Part shown: positions 5,700 to 14,031 of the stretch, piece after piece
Position numbering within the stretch: position 1 is the first letter of the stretch
Layout of the letters: each line of letters begins with the position of its first letter
NCBI GenBank assembly: GCA_031426815.1
Contig: JASJPG010000073.1
Location: forward strand, 1 to 30,071
DNA: 30,071 bases
Direction of reading: 5' to 3'
DNA from: PFJX01 sp031426815
GTDB taxonomy: Bacteria > Pseudomonadota > Gammaproteobacteria > Burkholderiales > Thiobacillaceae
Program-made: the position numbers and the translations under genes
The notes under the pieces: generated by a model
Told to the model about the DNA's origin: nothing
The model's database searches: none
What the model saw: only the letters and a program-made list of their open reading frames with translations

Positions 5700-6587
5700 A
5701 TGTTCAAAACTATTGAAGATTTCGTCGGCAATACGCCGTTGGTCCGCTTGAAAAAGCTGCCCGGCGAGACTTCCAACATCGTTCTGGTCAAGCTGGAAGG
5801 CAACAATCCGGCCGGTTCGGTGAAGGACCGGCCAGCCTTGGCGATGATCGTCAAGGCGGAAGCGCGCGGCGAAATCAAACCGGGCGATACGTTGATCGAA
5901 GCCACCAGCGGCAATACCGGCATCGCGCTGGCGATGGCGGCGGCGATCAAGGGCTACCGCATGGTGTTGATCATGCCGGAACACCTGTCCATCGAGCGCC
6001 GCCAGACCATGCGCGCCTACGGTGCGGATCTGGTCCTGGTCACGAAAGCGGAGGGCATGGAGGGCGCGCGCGATCTGGCCGAGCAGATGCAGCGCGATGG
6101 ACGCGGCAAGATCCTCGACCAGTTTTCCAACCCGGATAACCCGGCCGCGCATTACGAATCGACCGGGCCGGAAATCTGGCGTGACACTGCGGGCAAGATC
6201 ACCCATTTCGTCTCCAGCATGGGCACCACCGGCACCATCATGGGCTGCTCGCGTTACCTGAAAGAACAGAACCCGGCCGTCCAGATCGTCGGCGTGCAGC
6301 CGGAAGAGGGCGCGCAGATTCCCGGTATCCGCAAATGGCCGGACGAATATGTGCCGTCGATCTGCGACTACGACCGGGTCGACCGGATGATCTATGTCGG
6401 CCAGCCCGAAGCCGAGGACACCGCGCGTCGTCTGGCCTCGGAAGAGGGCATCTTCGCCGGCATTTCCTCCGGTGGCGCGCTGTATGCCGCGTTGCAGCTA
6501 TCCAAGGAAGTGGAAAACGCGATCATCGTGTCCATCGTCTGCGACCGCGGCGACCGTTATCTATCCACCGGGGTGTTCCCAGCCTGA
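5700..6587 (+). CDS. cysM: Cysteine synthase B (O-acetylserine sulfhydrylase)
   Basis: A 295-residue PLP enzyme forming cysteine from O-acetylserine and sulfide or thiosulfate. Seen: NPAGSVKDRPA with the PLP lysine at 42, the SGNTG loop near 70, the SSMGTTGTIMG phosphate-binding loop, and SSGGA near the C-terminus. The length and the ending CDRGDRYLSTGVF fit CysM rather than the longer CysK. Its upstream DNA is now the end of the inserted element: AAGG at the element end, 10 bases before ATG, can serve as the ribosome binding site in place of GGAAGGA at the end of ugd. Confidence 0.94.
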   Translation: MFKTIEDFVGNTPLVRLKKLPGETSNIVLVKLEGNNPAGSVKDRPALAMIVKAEARGEIKPGDTLIEATSGNTGIALAMAAAIKGYRMVLIMPEHLSIERRQTMRAYGADLVLVTKAEGMEGARDLAEQMQRDGRGKILDQFSNPDNPAAHYESTGPEIWRDTAGKITHFVSSMGTTGTIMGCSRYLKEQNPAVQIVGVQPEEGAQIPGIRKWPDEYVPSICDYDRVDRMIYVGQPEAEDTARRLASEEGIFAGISSGGALYAALQLSKEVENAIIVSIVCDRGDRYLSTGVFPA

Positions 6588-6605
6588 AACGGGGAGAGTG
6601 GAAGA

Positions 6606-7451
6606 GTGCGAATCGCCCTGTGCTTGCTCCTCATCCTGTTGGCGCCGCGCTTCACCTTTGCCGAGGAGGCGCCTCTCTCGGCGCCCGCGTTGCTGCTTGC
6701 GAACGTTCTGCAGGAGCAGACCGATGTCGCGCAATATTGGGTCAGCGAAAAGCTGGATGGCGTGCGCGCGATCTGGAATGGCAAGGAACTGCGGTTTCGC
6801 AGCGGGCGTCCGGTTAGCGCCCCTGCCTGGTTCATGGCGAATTTCCCCGCACAGCCGTTGGATGGTGAACTCTGGCTTGGACGCGGCGAGTTCGACCGGC
6901 TGTCCGGCATCGTGCGCAAGGATAAACCGGACGACGCAGAATGGCGGCAGGTGCGCTACATGCTGTTCGAACTGCCCGACGCACCGGGTACGTTCACCGA
7001 ACGCATCGAGCAGATGCAGAAAATCGTCGCTACGGTCCAGGTTCCTTGGCTACGCACGATCGAACAATTCCGAGTCAAGGATCGAACCGAATTACAGCAT
7101 CGTCTTGGGGAAGTGCTGCAGCAACGCGGCGAAGGCCTGATGCTGCATCGCGCCGACGCGCTTTATGCCACAGGACGCAGCGATGACCTGCTGAAACTGA
7201 AACCCTGGCTGGATGCCGAGGCGAAGGTGATCGAACACCTACCCGGCAAAGGCAAATATCGCGGCATGCTGGGCGCGTTACGCCTGGAAATGCCGGATGG
7301 CAAACGATTCAGTCTGGGCACCGGCTTCAGCGATGCGGTGCGGCGCAGTCCACCGGCTGTCGGCGCGCGGGTGACTTATCGCTACCGCGAACTCAACCCC
7401 AACGGTTTGCCGCGTTTCGCCAGTTACTTGCGGGTGCGCGAGACGTTCTGA
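6606..7451 (+). CDS. ligE: Exported ATP-dependent DNA ligase (Lig E type)
   Basis: A 281-residue protein from GTG 6606 with GGAAG just upstream. Residues 1-19 form a signal peptide (MRIALCLLLILLAPRFTFA), so the enzyme is probably periplasmic. The nucleotidyltransferase core shows motif I SEKLDGVRA with adenylated Lys at 49, ELWLGRGEF (motif III region), EGLMLHR (motif IV) and LLKLKPW (motif V); a small OB domain follows with GKYRGMLGAL. This minimal form is the Lig E group, known from Neisseria and Haemophilus and linked with extracellular DNA or uptake. It overlaps the oppositely oriented methyltransferase gene by 28 bases at the 3' ends. Confidence 0.9.
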   Translation: MRIALCLLLILLAPRFTFAEEAPLSAPALLLANVLQEQTDVAQYWVSEKLDGVRAIWNGKELRFRSGRPVSAPAWFMANFPAQPLDGELWLGRGEFDRLSGIVRKDKPDDAEWRQVRYMLFELPDAPGTFTERIEQMQKIVATVQVPWLRTIEQFRVKDRTELQHRLGEVLQQRGEGLMLHRADALYATGRSDDLLKLKPWLDAEAKVIEHLPGKGKYRGMLGALRLEMPDGKRFSLGTGFSDAVRRSPPAVGARVTYRYRELNPNGLPRFASYLRVRETF

Positions 7452-8173
7452 CGCGGCGCGGCGACGCTTTCGGCGTAGAGCAGGAATACGGTGGGCCGTT
7501 TCTGGATGTCGGGGATTTCTTTGCGCCAGGCTGATAGCGGGCGCGTGGCCAGATACTCGCTGTCCAGCGTCAGGTCGCAGGCGAGGGTGAGCAGCGTATC
7601 GGGCTGGCAGGCGGCGAGAATGGTGTCCAGCATGGCCTGGTTGCGGTACGGCGTTTCGATGAAGACCTGTGCGGCATCTTCCTTGCGCGCGCGTTTTTCC
7701 AAGTCGCGCAGCGCATCGGCTCGCTCGTCCGGTTTTGCCGGCAGATAACCGTGAAAGGCGAAGCGTTGGCCGACCAGGCCGGAGCCCATCAGCGCCAATA
7801 GGATCGAGGACGGGCCGGTCAACGGCCGCACCTGAATGCCGTGCCGATGTGCCAGTCGCACCAGATTCGCGCCCGGGTCGGCAACCGCCGGGCAGCCGGC
7901 TTCCGAGATTAGGCCGACATCCTGGCCAGCCAGTAATGGCGCGAGTAGCGTTTCCAGCTCGCTGGCGGGCGTGTGTTCGTTTAGTTCAAGCAACGTCAGT
8001 TGTTGTAGCGGCGTGGCGGTGGGGAGTTGCTTCAGGAAAGCGCGCGCGGTTTTGGCCTGTTCGACGATGAAGGTCGTCAGTCGAACTGCGATTTCGCGCG
8101 TGGCCTCGGGTAGTACCTGGGTTAGAGCGGTTTCGCCCAGCGGCGTCGGGATCAGGTAGAGGATGCCGGCCAC
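7424..8173 (-). CDS. RsmI-like SAM-dependent methyltransferase
   Basis: A 249-residue tetrapyrrole-methylase-fold protein: LYLIPTPLGE at the start, SEAGCPAVADPG (the S-D/E-A-G-x-P...DPG motif of RsmI), PLTGPSSILLALMGSGL and FHGYLPAKPDER. RsmI methylates the 2'-O of C1402 in 16S rRNA, but this protein starts and ends differently from typical RsmI and resembles the betaproteobacterial paralogue often found next to maf, so its substrate is not certain. Start is GTG 8173; AAGGA lies 14 bases before it. It overlaps maf by 22 bases and converges with ligE. Confidence 0.8.
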   Translation of the reverse strand: MAGILYLIPTPLGETALTQVLPEATREIAVRLTTFIVEQAKTARAFLKQLPTATPLQQLTLLELNEHTPASELETLLAPLLAGQDVGLISEAGCPAVADPGANLVRLAHRHGIQVRPLTGPSSILLALMGSGLVGQRFAFHGYLPAKPDERADALRDLEKRARKEDAAQVFIETPYRNQAMLDTILAACQPDTLLTLACDLTLDSEYLATRPLSAWRKEIPDIQKRPTVFLLYAESVAAPRQNVSRTRK

Positions 8174-8748
8174 GTCAGTACATCCAGTCCTTCGTTGGCG
8201 AGCATTTCAGTCAGTTTGATCAGCGGCAGGCCGACCAAGGCATTCGGGTCTTCAGTCTCGAAGCGCGCGATCAACGCAATGCCGAGCGATTCGCTCTTGG
8301 CGCTGCCGCAGCAGTTGTAGGGCTGGTCCTTGCGCAGGTAGGCCTCGATCTGGGCATCGCTGTATTCCCGCATGACCAGTCGCACCGGCACGTTGGCGGT
8401 TTGCGTATGGCCGGTTTGGGCGTTGAGCAGGGTCAGCGCAGTGTGGAATTCCAGTGCCTTGCCGCGCATGCGCTTGAGTTGGGCGACGGCATGGTCGAAA
8501 TCGCCCGGTTTGCCGAGTTGCTCGCCTTCGAGCAGGGCGACCTGATCGGATCCGATCACCAGCGCGTCGGGAAATTTTTCCGCGACGGCGCGGGCTTTCA
8601 GGATCGACAGGCGCTGCGCGGTCTCGTCAGGCGATTCGCCGGGCGAGGGCGTTTCGTCGACATCCGGCGCGGCGACTTCGAACGGCACGCCCAGGCGGGC
8701 GAGCAATTCACGTCGATAGGGCGAAGTCGATGCTAATACCAGCTTCAT
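8152..8748 (-). CDS. Maf-family nucleotide pyrophosphatase (YceF type)
   Basis: A 198-residue protein, MKLVLASTSPYRRELLARLG at the start, then APDVDETP, VIGSDQVALLEG (catalytic Asp) and GSAKSESLGIAL, NALVGLPLIKLTEML. The signature follows YceF, a 7-methyl-GTP pyrophosphatase thought to keep modified nucleotides out of RNA. ATG 8748 is used because it gives the canonical start; the frame extends upstream into pycB without a rationale. It sits 7 bases after pycB, so it is probably co-transcribed. Confidence 0.92.
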   Translation of the reverse strand: MKLVLASTSPYRRELLARLGVPFEVAAPDVDETPSPGESPDETAQRLSILKARAVAEKFPDALVIGSDQVALLEGEQLGKPGDFDHAVAQLKRMRGKALEFHTALTLLNAQTGHTQTANVPVRLVMREYSDAQIEAYLRKDQPYNCCGSAKSESLGIALIARFETEDPNALVGLPLIKLTEMLANEGLDVLTWPASST

Positions 8749-8755
8749 GCCAGCT

Positions 8756-10627
8756 TCATACCGCGTCGGATTCAGGCTGAATTTCCACCAGCACCTGATC
8801 CGGCGTGACCTGATCGCCCTTGGCGACATGGACGGCGACCACCGTACCGGTGACCGGCGACTGGACTTCGTTTTCCATCTTCATGGCTTCGATGACCAGG
8901 ACGCCGTCGCCGGCCTTGATCTTGTCGCCAACCTTGACTTTGACGTCGACGATGGCACCCGGCATGGCGGTCGTGACGCAGCCAGCATGGGTCGGACGCG
9001 GACGCGATTTGGCGCCGCCAGCCGTGTCGGCCTTCTTGCTCGATGTCTTGCGCGGCGCGCTGCTACCCGGCGTGACTTCGACTTCGTCGAGCGCTTCCAG
9101 CAATACTTCTTCGGCGACGCCATCGACGTGAACGTAGAACGGGCGCTCGCCATCGCCGGCGTGGCCGGTGCCCTTGATGCGGATGTGATAGGTCTCGCCA
9201 TGCAGCGTGACGTTGAATTCGCTTGGGGCGTAAACCGCCGGGCAGGACATCGCCAGCATCGACTCAGGCGGCAGCAGCGGTTCCGGGGTCAGCGCGCCGC
9301 CGGCGCGTTCCTGCAGGAAGGTGCGGCCGATATCCGGGAACATGGCATAGGTCAGCACGTCCTCGTCTGACTTGGCCAGGCCTTCCGCCTCGCCGCGCAA
9401 CTTGTCGAGCTCGTCGCTGAGCAGGTCGGCCGGACGGCAGGTGATGACTTCCTGATCGCCGACCGCCATCTTCTTGACTTCGTTGTTGACCTGGCCCGGC
9501 GCGGCGCCATAGCGGCCCAGCAGATAGTTCTTGACCTCGTTGGTGACCGATTTGTAGCGCCCGCCGGTCAGTACGTTCAGTACGGCTTGCGTGCCAACGA
9601 TCTGCGAGGTGGGGGTGACCAGCGGCGGGAAGCCGAGGTCTTCCCGCACGCGCGGAATCTCCGCGAGGACGGCGTCCATGCGGTCGAGCGCGCCTTGTTC
9701 CTTCAGTTGGTTGACAAGATTGGAGATCATGCCGCCGGGCACTTGCGAGACCAGGATGCGGGTGTCGACCTGCTGGCCTTTCATTTCGAATTGCCAGTAT
9801 TTCTTGCGTACTTCCTTGAAGTAGGCGGTGATTTCCTGCAGCTTGATCAGATCGATGCCGGTGTCGTATTCGGTGCCGGCGAAGGCGGCGACCAGGCTTT
9901 CCGTGGTGGGATGGCTGGACCCTTCGGAGAAGGCGGAGATGCAGGTGTCGATCATCAGCGCGCCGGCTTCGACGCCCTTCATGTGCGCCATGCTGGCCAA
10001 GCCGGAAGTGGCATGGCTGTGCAGGTGGATCGGCAGCGAGACGGCTTTCTTCAGCGCCTTGACCAGTTCCGACGTGGTGTAGGGCGTGAGCAGGCCGGCC
10101 ATGTCCTTGATCGCGATGGTGTCGCTACCCATGGCTTCGAGCTGGCGCGCCATCGATACGAAGTAGTCGATGTTGTGGACCGGGCTGGTGGTGTAGGACA
10201 ACGTGCCTTCGGCATGCTTGCCGGCGGCTTTCACGGCTTCGATGGAAACGCGCATGTTGCGCAGATCGTTCATCGCGTCGAATACGCGGAATACATCGAC
10301 GCCGTTGTCGGCCGATTTCTGCACGAAAGCGCGCACCAGATCGTCGGGATAGTGCCGGTAGCCGAGCAGATTCTGGCCGCGCAGCAACATCTGGATACGT
10401 GAGTTGGGCAGGGCGCGGCGCAGTTTGCGCAGGCGTTCCCACGGATCTTCCTTGAGGAAGCGCACGCAGGCGTCGAAGGTGGCGCCACCCCAGGCTTCCA
10501 GCGACCAGAATCCTGCGTTGTCCAGTTTGCTGCAGATCGGCAGCATGTCTTCGGTCCGCATGCGGGTGGCGATCAGGGACTGATGTCCATCGCGCAGCAC
10601 CAGTTCGGTGATCTTGACTTGAGTCAT
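8756..10627 (-). CDS. pycB: Pyruvate carboxylase subunit B (carboxyltransferase plus biotin carrier)
   Basis: A 623-residue protein. Residues 1-300 are an HMGL-like TIM barrel opening ITELVLRDGHQSLIATRM, with FDAMNDLRN and HLHSHATSG (metal-binding histidines); a PYC/OADA domain follows; a charged Ala/Ser/Lys linker lies at about 515-545; the C-terminal biotinyl domain has EAMKMENEV with the biotinylated Lys at 583. Such proteins are pyruvate carboxylase B or oxaloacetate decarboxylase alpha. The biotin carboxylase gene 49 bases upstream and the lack of membrane subunits OadB/OadG nearby favour carboxylation of pyruvate to oxaloacetate. AAGGAAG precedes ATG 10627. Confidence 0.9.
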   Translation of the reverse strand: MTQVKITELVLRDGHQSLIATRMRTEDMLPICSKLDNAGFWSLEAWGGATFDACVRFLKEDPWERLRKLRRALPNSRIQMLLRGQNLLGYRHYPDDLVRAFVQKSADNGVDVFRVFDAMNDLRNMRVSIEAVKAAGKHAEGTLSYTTSPVHNIDYFVSMARQLEAMGSDTIAIKDMAGLLTPYTTSELVKALKKAVSLPIHLHSHATSGLASMAHMKGVEAGALMIDTCISAFSEGSSHPTTESLVAAFAGTEYDTGIDLIKLQEITAYFKEVRKKYWQFEMKGQQVDTRILVSQVPGGMISNLVNQLKEQGALDRMDAVLAEIPRVREDLGFPPLVTPTSQIVGTQAVLNVLTGGRYKSVTNEVKNYLLGRYGAAPGQVNNEVKKMAVGDQEVITCRPADLLSDELDKLRGEAEGLAKSDEDVLTYAMFPDIGRTFLQERAGGALTPEPLLPPESMLAMSCPAVYAPSEFNVTLHGETYHIRIKGTGHAGDGERPFYVHVDGVAEEVLLEALDEVEVTPGSSAPRKTSSKKADTAGGAKSRPRPTHAGCVTTAMPGAIVDVKVKVGDKIKAGDGVLVIEAMKMENEVQSPVTGTVVAVHVAKGDQVTPDQVLVEIQPESDAV

Positions 10628-10676
10628 CGTGGCTTCCTTGTGTGTCTAACGATGCGAACGGCGTTCAGGGCGCCGC

Positions 10677-12095
10677 TCAAATGCCCAGGTGCGCGGCGAT
10701 CGCCGCCGAAATTGCCGCTGCCTTCATCTCCGGCGGCTGGCGCACGGCGTAGTTGAGCAGTTCCGGATGCGCCTCGACAAAACTGGTGTTGAAGCGGCCG
10801 GTGCGGAATTGTTCGTTCTGCAGGATTTCCTGGTAGTACGGGATGGTGGTTTTCACGCCGTAGACCCCAGTGTCGTCGAGTGCGCGACGACCGCGTTCGA
10901 TGACGCCTTCCCAGGTCAGCGCCCACACGGTCAGTTTGGCGCACATGGAGTCGTAATAGGGCGGAATGGTGTAGCCGGAATACATCGCGGCATCGGTGCG
11001 TACCCCGGGGCCGCCCGGCGCGTAGTAACGCGTGATGCGGCCGAAACTGGGTAGGAATCCGTTCTTCGGATCTTCCGCATTGATACGGAATTCCATGGCA
11101 AAACCGCGATGGCGGATCTCTTCCTGCTTGTACTGCAAGGGCAGGCCGTCGGTAATGCGGATCTGTTCCTGCACGATATCGATGCCGGTGATGGTTTCGG
11201 TCACCGTGTGCTCGACCTGCAAGCGCGTGTTCATTTCCATGAAGAAGAACTGGTTGTCGGCGTCGAGCAGGAATTCCACGGTGCCGGCGTTCTCGTAACC
11301 CACTGCCTTGGCCGCCCGCACCGCCAGCTTGCCGATGTATTCGCGTTGCGCTTCAGTCAGTTGCGGCGATGGCGCGATCTCGATCAGCTTCTGGTTGCGG
11401 CGCTGGATGGAGCAGTCGCGTTCAAACAGATGGACGCAGTTGCCGTGGCTATCGCCGATGATCTGGACTTCGATGTGCTTCGGGTTGACGACGCACTTCT
11501 CCATGAAGACTTCCGGTTTGCCGAATGCCTTGCTGGCCTCGGAGACGACACGGACATAGTTGTTGACCAGTTCTTCGTCCGAATCGCAACGCCGAATGCC
11601 GCGTCCGCCGCCACCGTTGGTGGCTTTCAGCATGATCGGGTAGCCGATTTTTTTTGCTAGCGCGAGTGCTTCGTCGGCATTCTCCAGATTGTGATCGGAG
11701 CCGGGAATGACCGGAATGCCGGCCTTGATCATCGCCAGGCGTGCCTGAATCTTGTCGCCCATCTGGGTGATGACTTTTGCCGAGGGGCCGATGAACTTGA
11801 TGCCTCGGCGGGCGCACACTTCAGCCAGCACCGGGTTTTCAGACAAGAATCCGTAGCCGGGATGCAGTGCATCGCAACCGGAAGCGACCGCCAGGTTGAC
11901 GATGTTGTGCGCATTCAGATAGCCCAGCACCGGATCTGAACCGATGTTGTAAGCGGCGTCGGCCTTCTTGACGTGGAGGCCATGCCGATCGGCATCGGTG
12001 TAAATGGCCACCGCCTTGATCCCCATTTCCTTGCACGCACGCACGATGCGTACAGCGATTTCACCCCGGTTTGCGACGAGTATTTTCCTGATCAC
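10677..12095 (-). CDS. pycA: Pyruvate carboxylase subunit A (biotin carboxylase)
   Basis: A 472-residue biotin carboxylase: KILVANRGEIAVRI at the start, GGGGRGIRR (ATP-grasp glycine loop), ERDCSIQRRNQKLIE, and MEMNTRLQVEHTVTE. It carboxylates biotin on the PycB carrier using ATP and bicarbonate. It differs from AccC in the C-terminal region and in being paired with pycB rather than accB. The start is GTG 12095, with no strong ribosome binding site. It is divergent from yceD across 122 bases. Confidence 0.9.
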   Translation of the reverse strand: MIRKILVANRGEIAVRIVRACKEMGIKAVAIYTDADRHGLHVKKADAAYNIGSDPVLGYLNAHNIVNLAVASGCDALHPGYGFLSENPVLAEVCARRGIKFIGPSAKVITQMGDKIQARLAMIKAGIPVIPGSDHNLENADEALALAKKIGYPIMLKATNGGGGRGIRRCDSDEELVNNYVRVVSEASKAFGKPEVFMEKCVVNPKHIEVQIIGDSHGNCVHLFERDCSIQRRNQKLIEIAPSPQLTEAQREYIGKLAVRAAKAVGYENAGTVEFLLDADNQFFFMEMNTRLQVEHTVTETITGIDIVQEQIRITDGLPLQYKQEEIRHRGFAMEFRINAEDPKNGFLPSFGRITRYYAPGGPGVRTDAAMYSGYTIPPYYDSMCAKLTVWALTWEGVIERGRRALDDTGVYGVKTTIPYYQEILQNEQFRTGRFNTSFVEAHPELLNYAVRQPPEMKAAAISAAIAAHLGI

Positions 12096-12119
12096 GCTTT
12101 GACCCTAGAAAGTGGCGTT

Positions 12120-12136
12120 GCACCCGCAAGGGGTGC
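12120..12136 (-). other. Small hairpin in the pycA leader
   Basis: GCACCC (12120-12125) and GGGTGC (12131-12136) pair around a 5-base loop, 25 bases ahead of the pycA GTG. It may lie in the pycA 5' leader. It could be a regulatory structure or chance; no promoter for pycA could be assigned confidently. Confidence 0.25.
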
Positions 12137-12179
12137 GCCGGTTTCGTATTCCGCCGAAGCGGCAACGATACCGCTGCCT

Positions 12180-12208
12180 TTGACAAAAACAGCCGCGCAG
12201 CTTAACAT
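12180..12208 (+). promoter_or_regulatory. Strong sigma-70-type promoter for the yceD-fab cluster
   Basis: A perfect -35 TTGACA (12180-12185), 17 bases, then -10 TAACAT (12203-12208). The predicted start of transcription (about 12214-12216) is two to four bases before the yceD ATG at 12218. Confidence 0.7.
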
Positions 12209-12217
12209 TTACGGCTT

Positions 12218-12670
12218 ATGTCTGCACGGAGCCCCTTCGATAGCCTGCAATTTGCCAAGTCCGGCGAGAGCCTGAGTGGGCAGTTACGCATCGAAGAGTT
12301 GCCGCGTTTGCGTGATAGTTTGAGGCCAGATGATGCTGCAGTGCAATACCGGCTTTCCGGTTGCCTTGCGGCGGGACGCCCGGCTTTGCGGCTTGAGGTG
12401 GAGGCAACGGTTTGGTTGATCTGTCAGCGCTGTATGGCGGCGTATCCCGAGGCGTTGAGCCTCGATAGCCTTCTGCCGGTGGCCAGAAATGAGGCCGAGT
12501 TGGAGCGTTGGGAGCGGTTGGATCCCTTGTTGGATGCACTGGTTGCCGATCCGTCGCTGGATCTGGCGGCCTTGGTTGAAGATGAGATTCTGTTGAGCTT
12601 GCCGCCAGTGCCGCTTCATGCCGAGGGTCAGTGTGATCCCGATGCCTTGGCTATCATGGGCAGGGCTTGA
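12218..12670 (+). CDS. yceD: YceD (DUF177), 23S rRNA accumulation protein
   Basis: A 150-residue protein: DSLQFAKSGESLSGQL at the start, ICQRCMAAYPE in the middle and an acidic C-terminal half (DPSLDLAALVEDEILLSLPPVPLH). This is the DUF177/YceD family, linked with rRNA accumulation and almost always encoded before rpmF, as here. No later in-frame Met occurs before residue 73 and homologous blocks begin close to this ATG, so the start is firm. There is no room for a ribosome binding site downstream of the promoter at 12180, so translation may be leaderless from that promoter. Confidence 0.92.
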   Translation: MSARSPFDSLQFAKSGESLSGQLRIEELPRLRDSLRPDDAAVQYRLSGCLAAGRPALRLEVEATVWLICQRCMAAYPEALSLDSLLPVARNEAELERWERLDPLLDALVADPSLDLAALVEDEILLSLPPVPLHAEGQCDPDALAIMGRA

Positions 12671-12730
12671 TCGGGATTGGGTTCCGTCAAGTAATTTTGA
12701 ATTTTTGTATTTGGTATTTAGGAGATCGTC

Positions 12731-12916
12731 ATGGCTGTTCAGCAGAACAAGAAATCCCCCTCCAAGCGTGGCATGCACCGTGCGCACGACTTTCTGACCA
12801 CCCCGCCGACCGCTGTCGAGCCGACCACCGGTGAAATGCACCTGCGTCACCACATCAGCCCGAACGGTTTTTACCGTGGTCGCAAGGTTCTCAATACCAA
12901 GGCAGACAACAGCTGA
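12731..12916 (+). CDS. rpmF: 50S ribosomal protein L32
   Basis: A 61-residue basic protein, MAVQQNKKSPSKRGMHRAHD, then the L32 blocks HHISPNGFYRG and the end of the protein with KVL. Like other proteobacterial L32 proteins it has no zinc-binding cysteines. AGGAG stands 8 bases upstream of ATG. It joins the large ribosomal subunit; co-transcription with fatty-acid genes is conserved and ties growth to membrane synthesis. Confidence 0.97.
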   Translation: MAVQQNKKSPSKRGMHRAHDFLTTPPTAVEPTTGEMHLRHHISPNGFYRGRKVLNTKADNS

Positions 12917-12984
12917 TTTTTGCTTCGACCCTGCCTGGGACGATGCCTGACAAGCTGAACTGGTATTGCTCGGGCTGATTGGTC

Positions 12985-14031
12985 ATGCGAGAAATTACTA
13001 TCGCAATTGATGCCATGGGGGGCGATCACGGCCCTCATGTGACGATCAAGGCGGCGCTCAACTTTCTGCGCATGGAACCGGACGTCAATATCGTTCTGGT
13101 TGGCCTGGAAGATGCGATTCACGCCGAGCTGAAGGCGAACAAGACGACGGCAGGCACTCGTCTGCGGGTTCATCACGCCAGTGAAGTGGTGAAGATGGAC
13201 GACCCTTTGCCGGTGGCCTTGCGCACCAAGAAAGACTCATCGATGCGCGTCACCGCCGAGCTGGTCAAGCGCGGCGAGGCTGATGCCGGTGTTTCCGCTG
13301 GCAATACCGGCGCGCTGATGGCGGTATCCCGTTTCGTCCTGAAGACGCTGCCTGGCATCGACCGCCCGGCCATTGCCTCCACCTTGCCTTCCCGTAACGG
13401 CAGAACATACATGCTTGATCTGGGGGCAAACGTCGATTGTTCGGCCGAGCACCTGCTGCAATTCGGCATCATGGGTTCCGCGCTGGTTGCCGCCATTGAA
13501 CACAAGGATCGGCCGAGCGTCGGTCTGCTCAATATCGGCGAGGAAGAAATCAAGGGGAATGATGTGGTCAAGCAGGCCGGTGAATTGCTCCGTGCCAGCG
13601 GCCTCAATTTTCGAGGCAACGTCGAAGGCGACGATATCTACAAGGGGACCGTGGATGTCGTTGTCTGCGACGGCTTTGTCGGCAATGTCGCGTTGAAAAC
13701 ATCCGAAGGCCTTGCCAAATTGATCGGCGATCAGTTGCGCAGCGAGTTCAAAAAGAGCGTTTTCACCCGTCTTGCCGGTGTTTTTTCTCTGCCGGTGCTG
13801 CGCGCCCTCAAGCGCACGCTCGATCCGCGCCGATACAACGGCGCCAGTTTGCTGGGCCTCAACGGCGTCATCATCAAGAGCCATGGCTCGGCCGATGTGT
13901 TCTCTTTCGAGCAGGCGATACTCAAGGCTGCAGAGGAAGTGCGCGGCGGTTTGCTGCGCCGAATTGCCGATCAGGTCGGCGCACATAACGACACCCAAAT
14001 CGGTTCGTTGGAAGAAGGAGAGCTGGCTTGA
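12985..14031 (+). CDS. plsX: Phosphate acyltransferase PlsX
   Basis: A 348-residue protein that converts acyl-ACP to acyl-phosphate, first step of phospholipid synthesis with PlsY. Seen: ITIAIDAMGGDHGP at the start, VSAGNTGALMAVSRFVL and the C-terminal HGSADVFSFEQAI. ATG 12985 is preferred over an in-frame TTG six bases upstream. Ribosome binding site is weak. Stop TGA overlaps the fabH start by 4 bases (TTGA). Confidence 0.95.
   Translation: MREITIAIDAMGGDHGPHVTIKAALNFLRMEPDVNIVLVGLEDAIHAELKANKTTAGTRLRVHHASEVVKMDDPLPVALRTKKDSSMRVTAELVKRGEADAGVSAGNTGALMAVSRFVLKTLPGIDRPAIASTLPSRNGRTYMLDLGANVDCSAEHLLQFGIMGSALVAAIEHKDRPSVGLLNIGEEEIKGNDVVKQAGELLRASGLNFRGNVEGDDIYKGTVDVVVCDGFVGNVALKTSEGLAKLIGDQLRSEFKKSVFTRLAGVFSLPVLRALKRTLDPRRYNGASLLGLNGVIIKSHGSADVFSFEQAILKAAEEVRGGLLRRIADQVGAHNDTQIGSLEEGELA

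Noticed and set aside
5499..5751. Two short frames in the ugd-cysM gap
   Set aside because: They lie in the inverted-repeat element and follow its palindromes; such peptides recur wherever this type of repeat is found.
4446..6206. 586-codon open frame on the - strand across ugd and cysM
   Set aside because: It is the antisense of ugd and cysM in a G+C-rich region and reads through the inserted element; no family features or start signals.
8756..12095. A sodium-pumping oxaloacetate decarboxylase or 2-oxoglutarate carboxylase operon
   Set aside because: No oadB/oadG-type genes nearby; the biotin carboxylase partner favours pyruvate carboxylase, although substrate cannot be proven from sequence alone.
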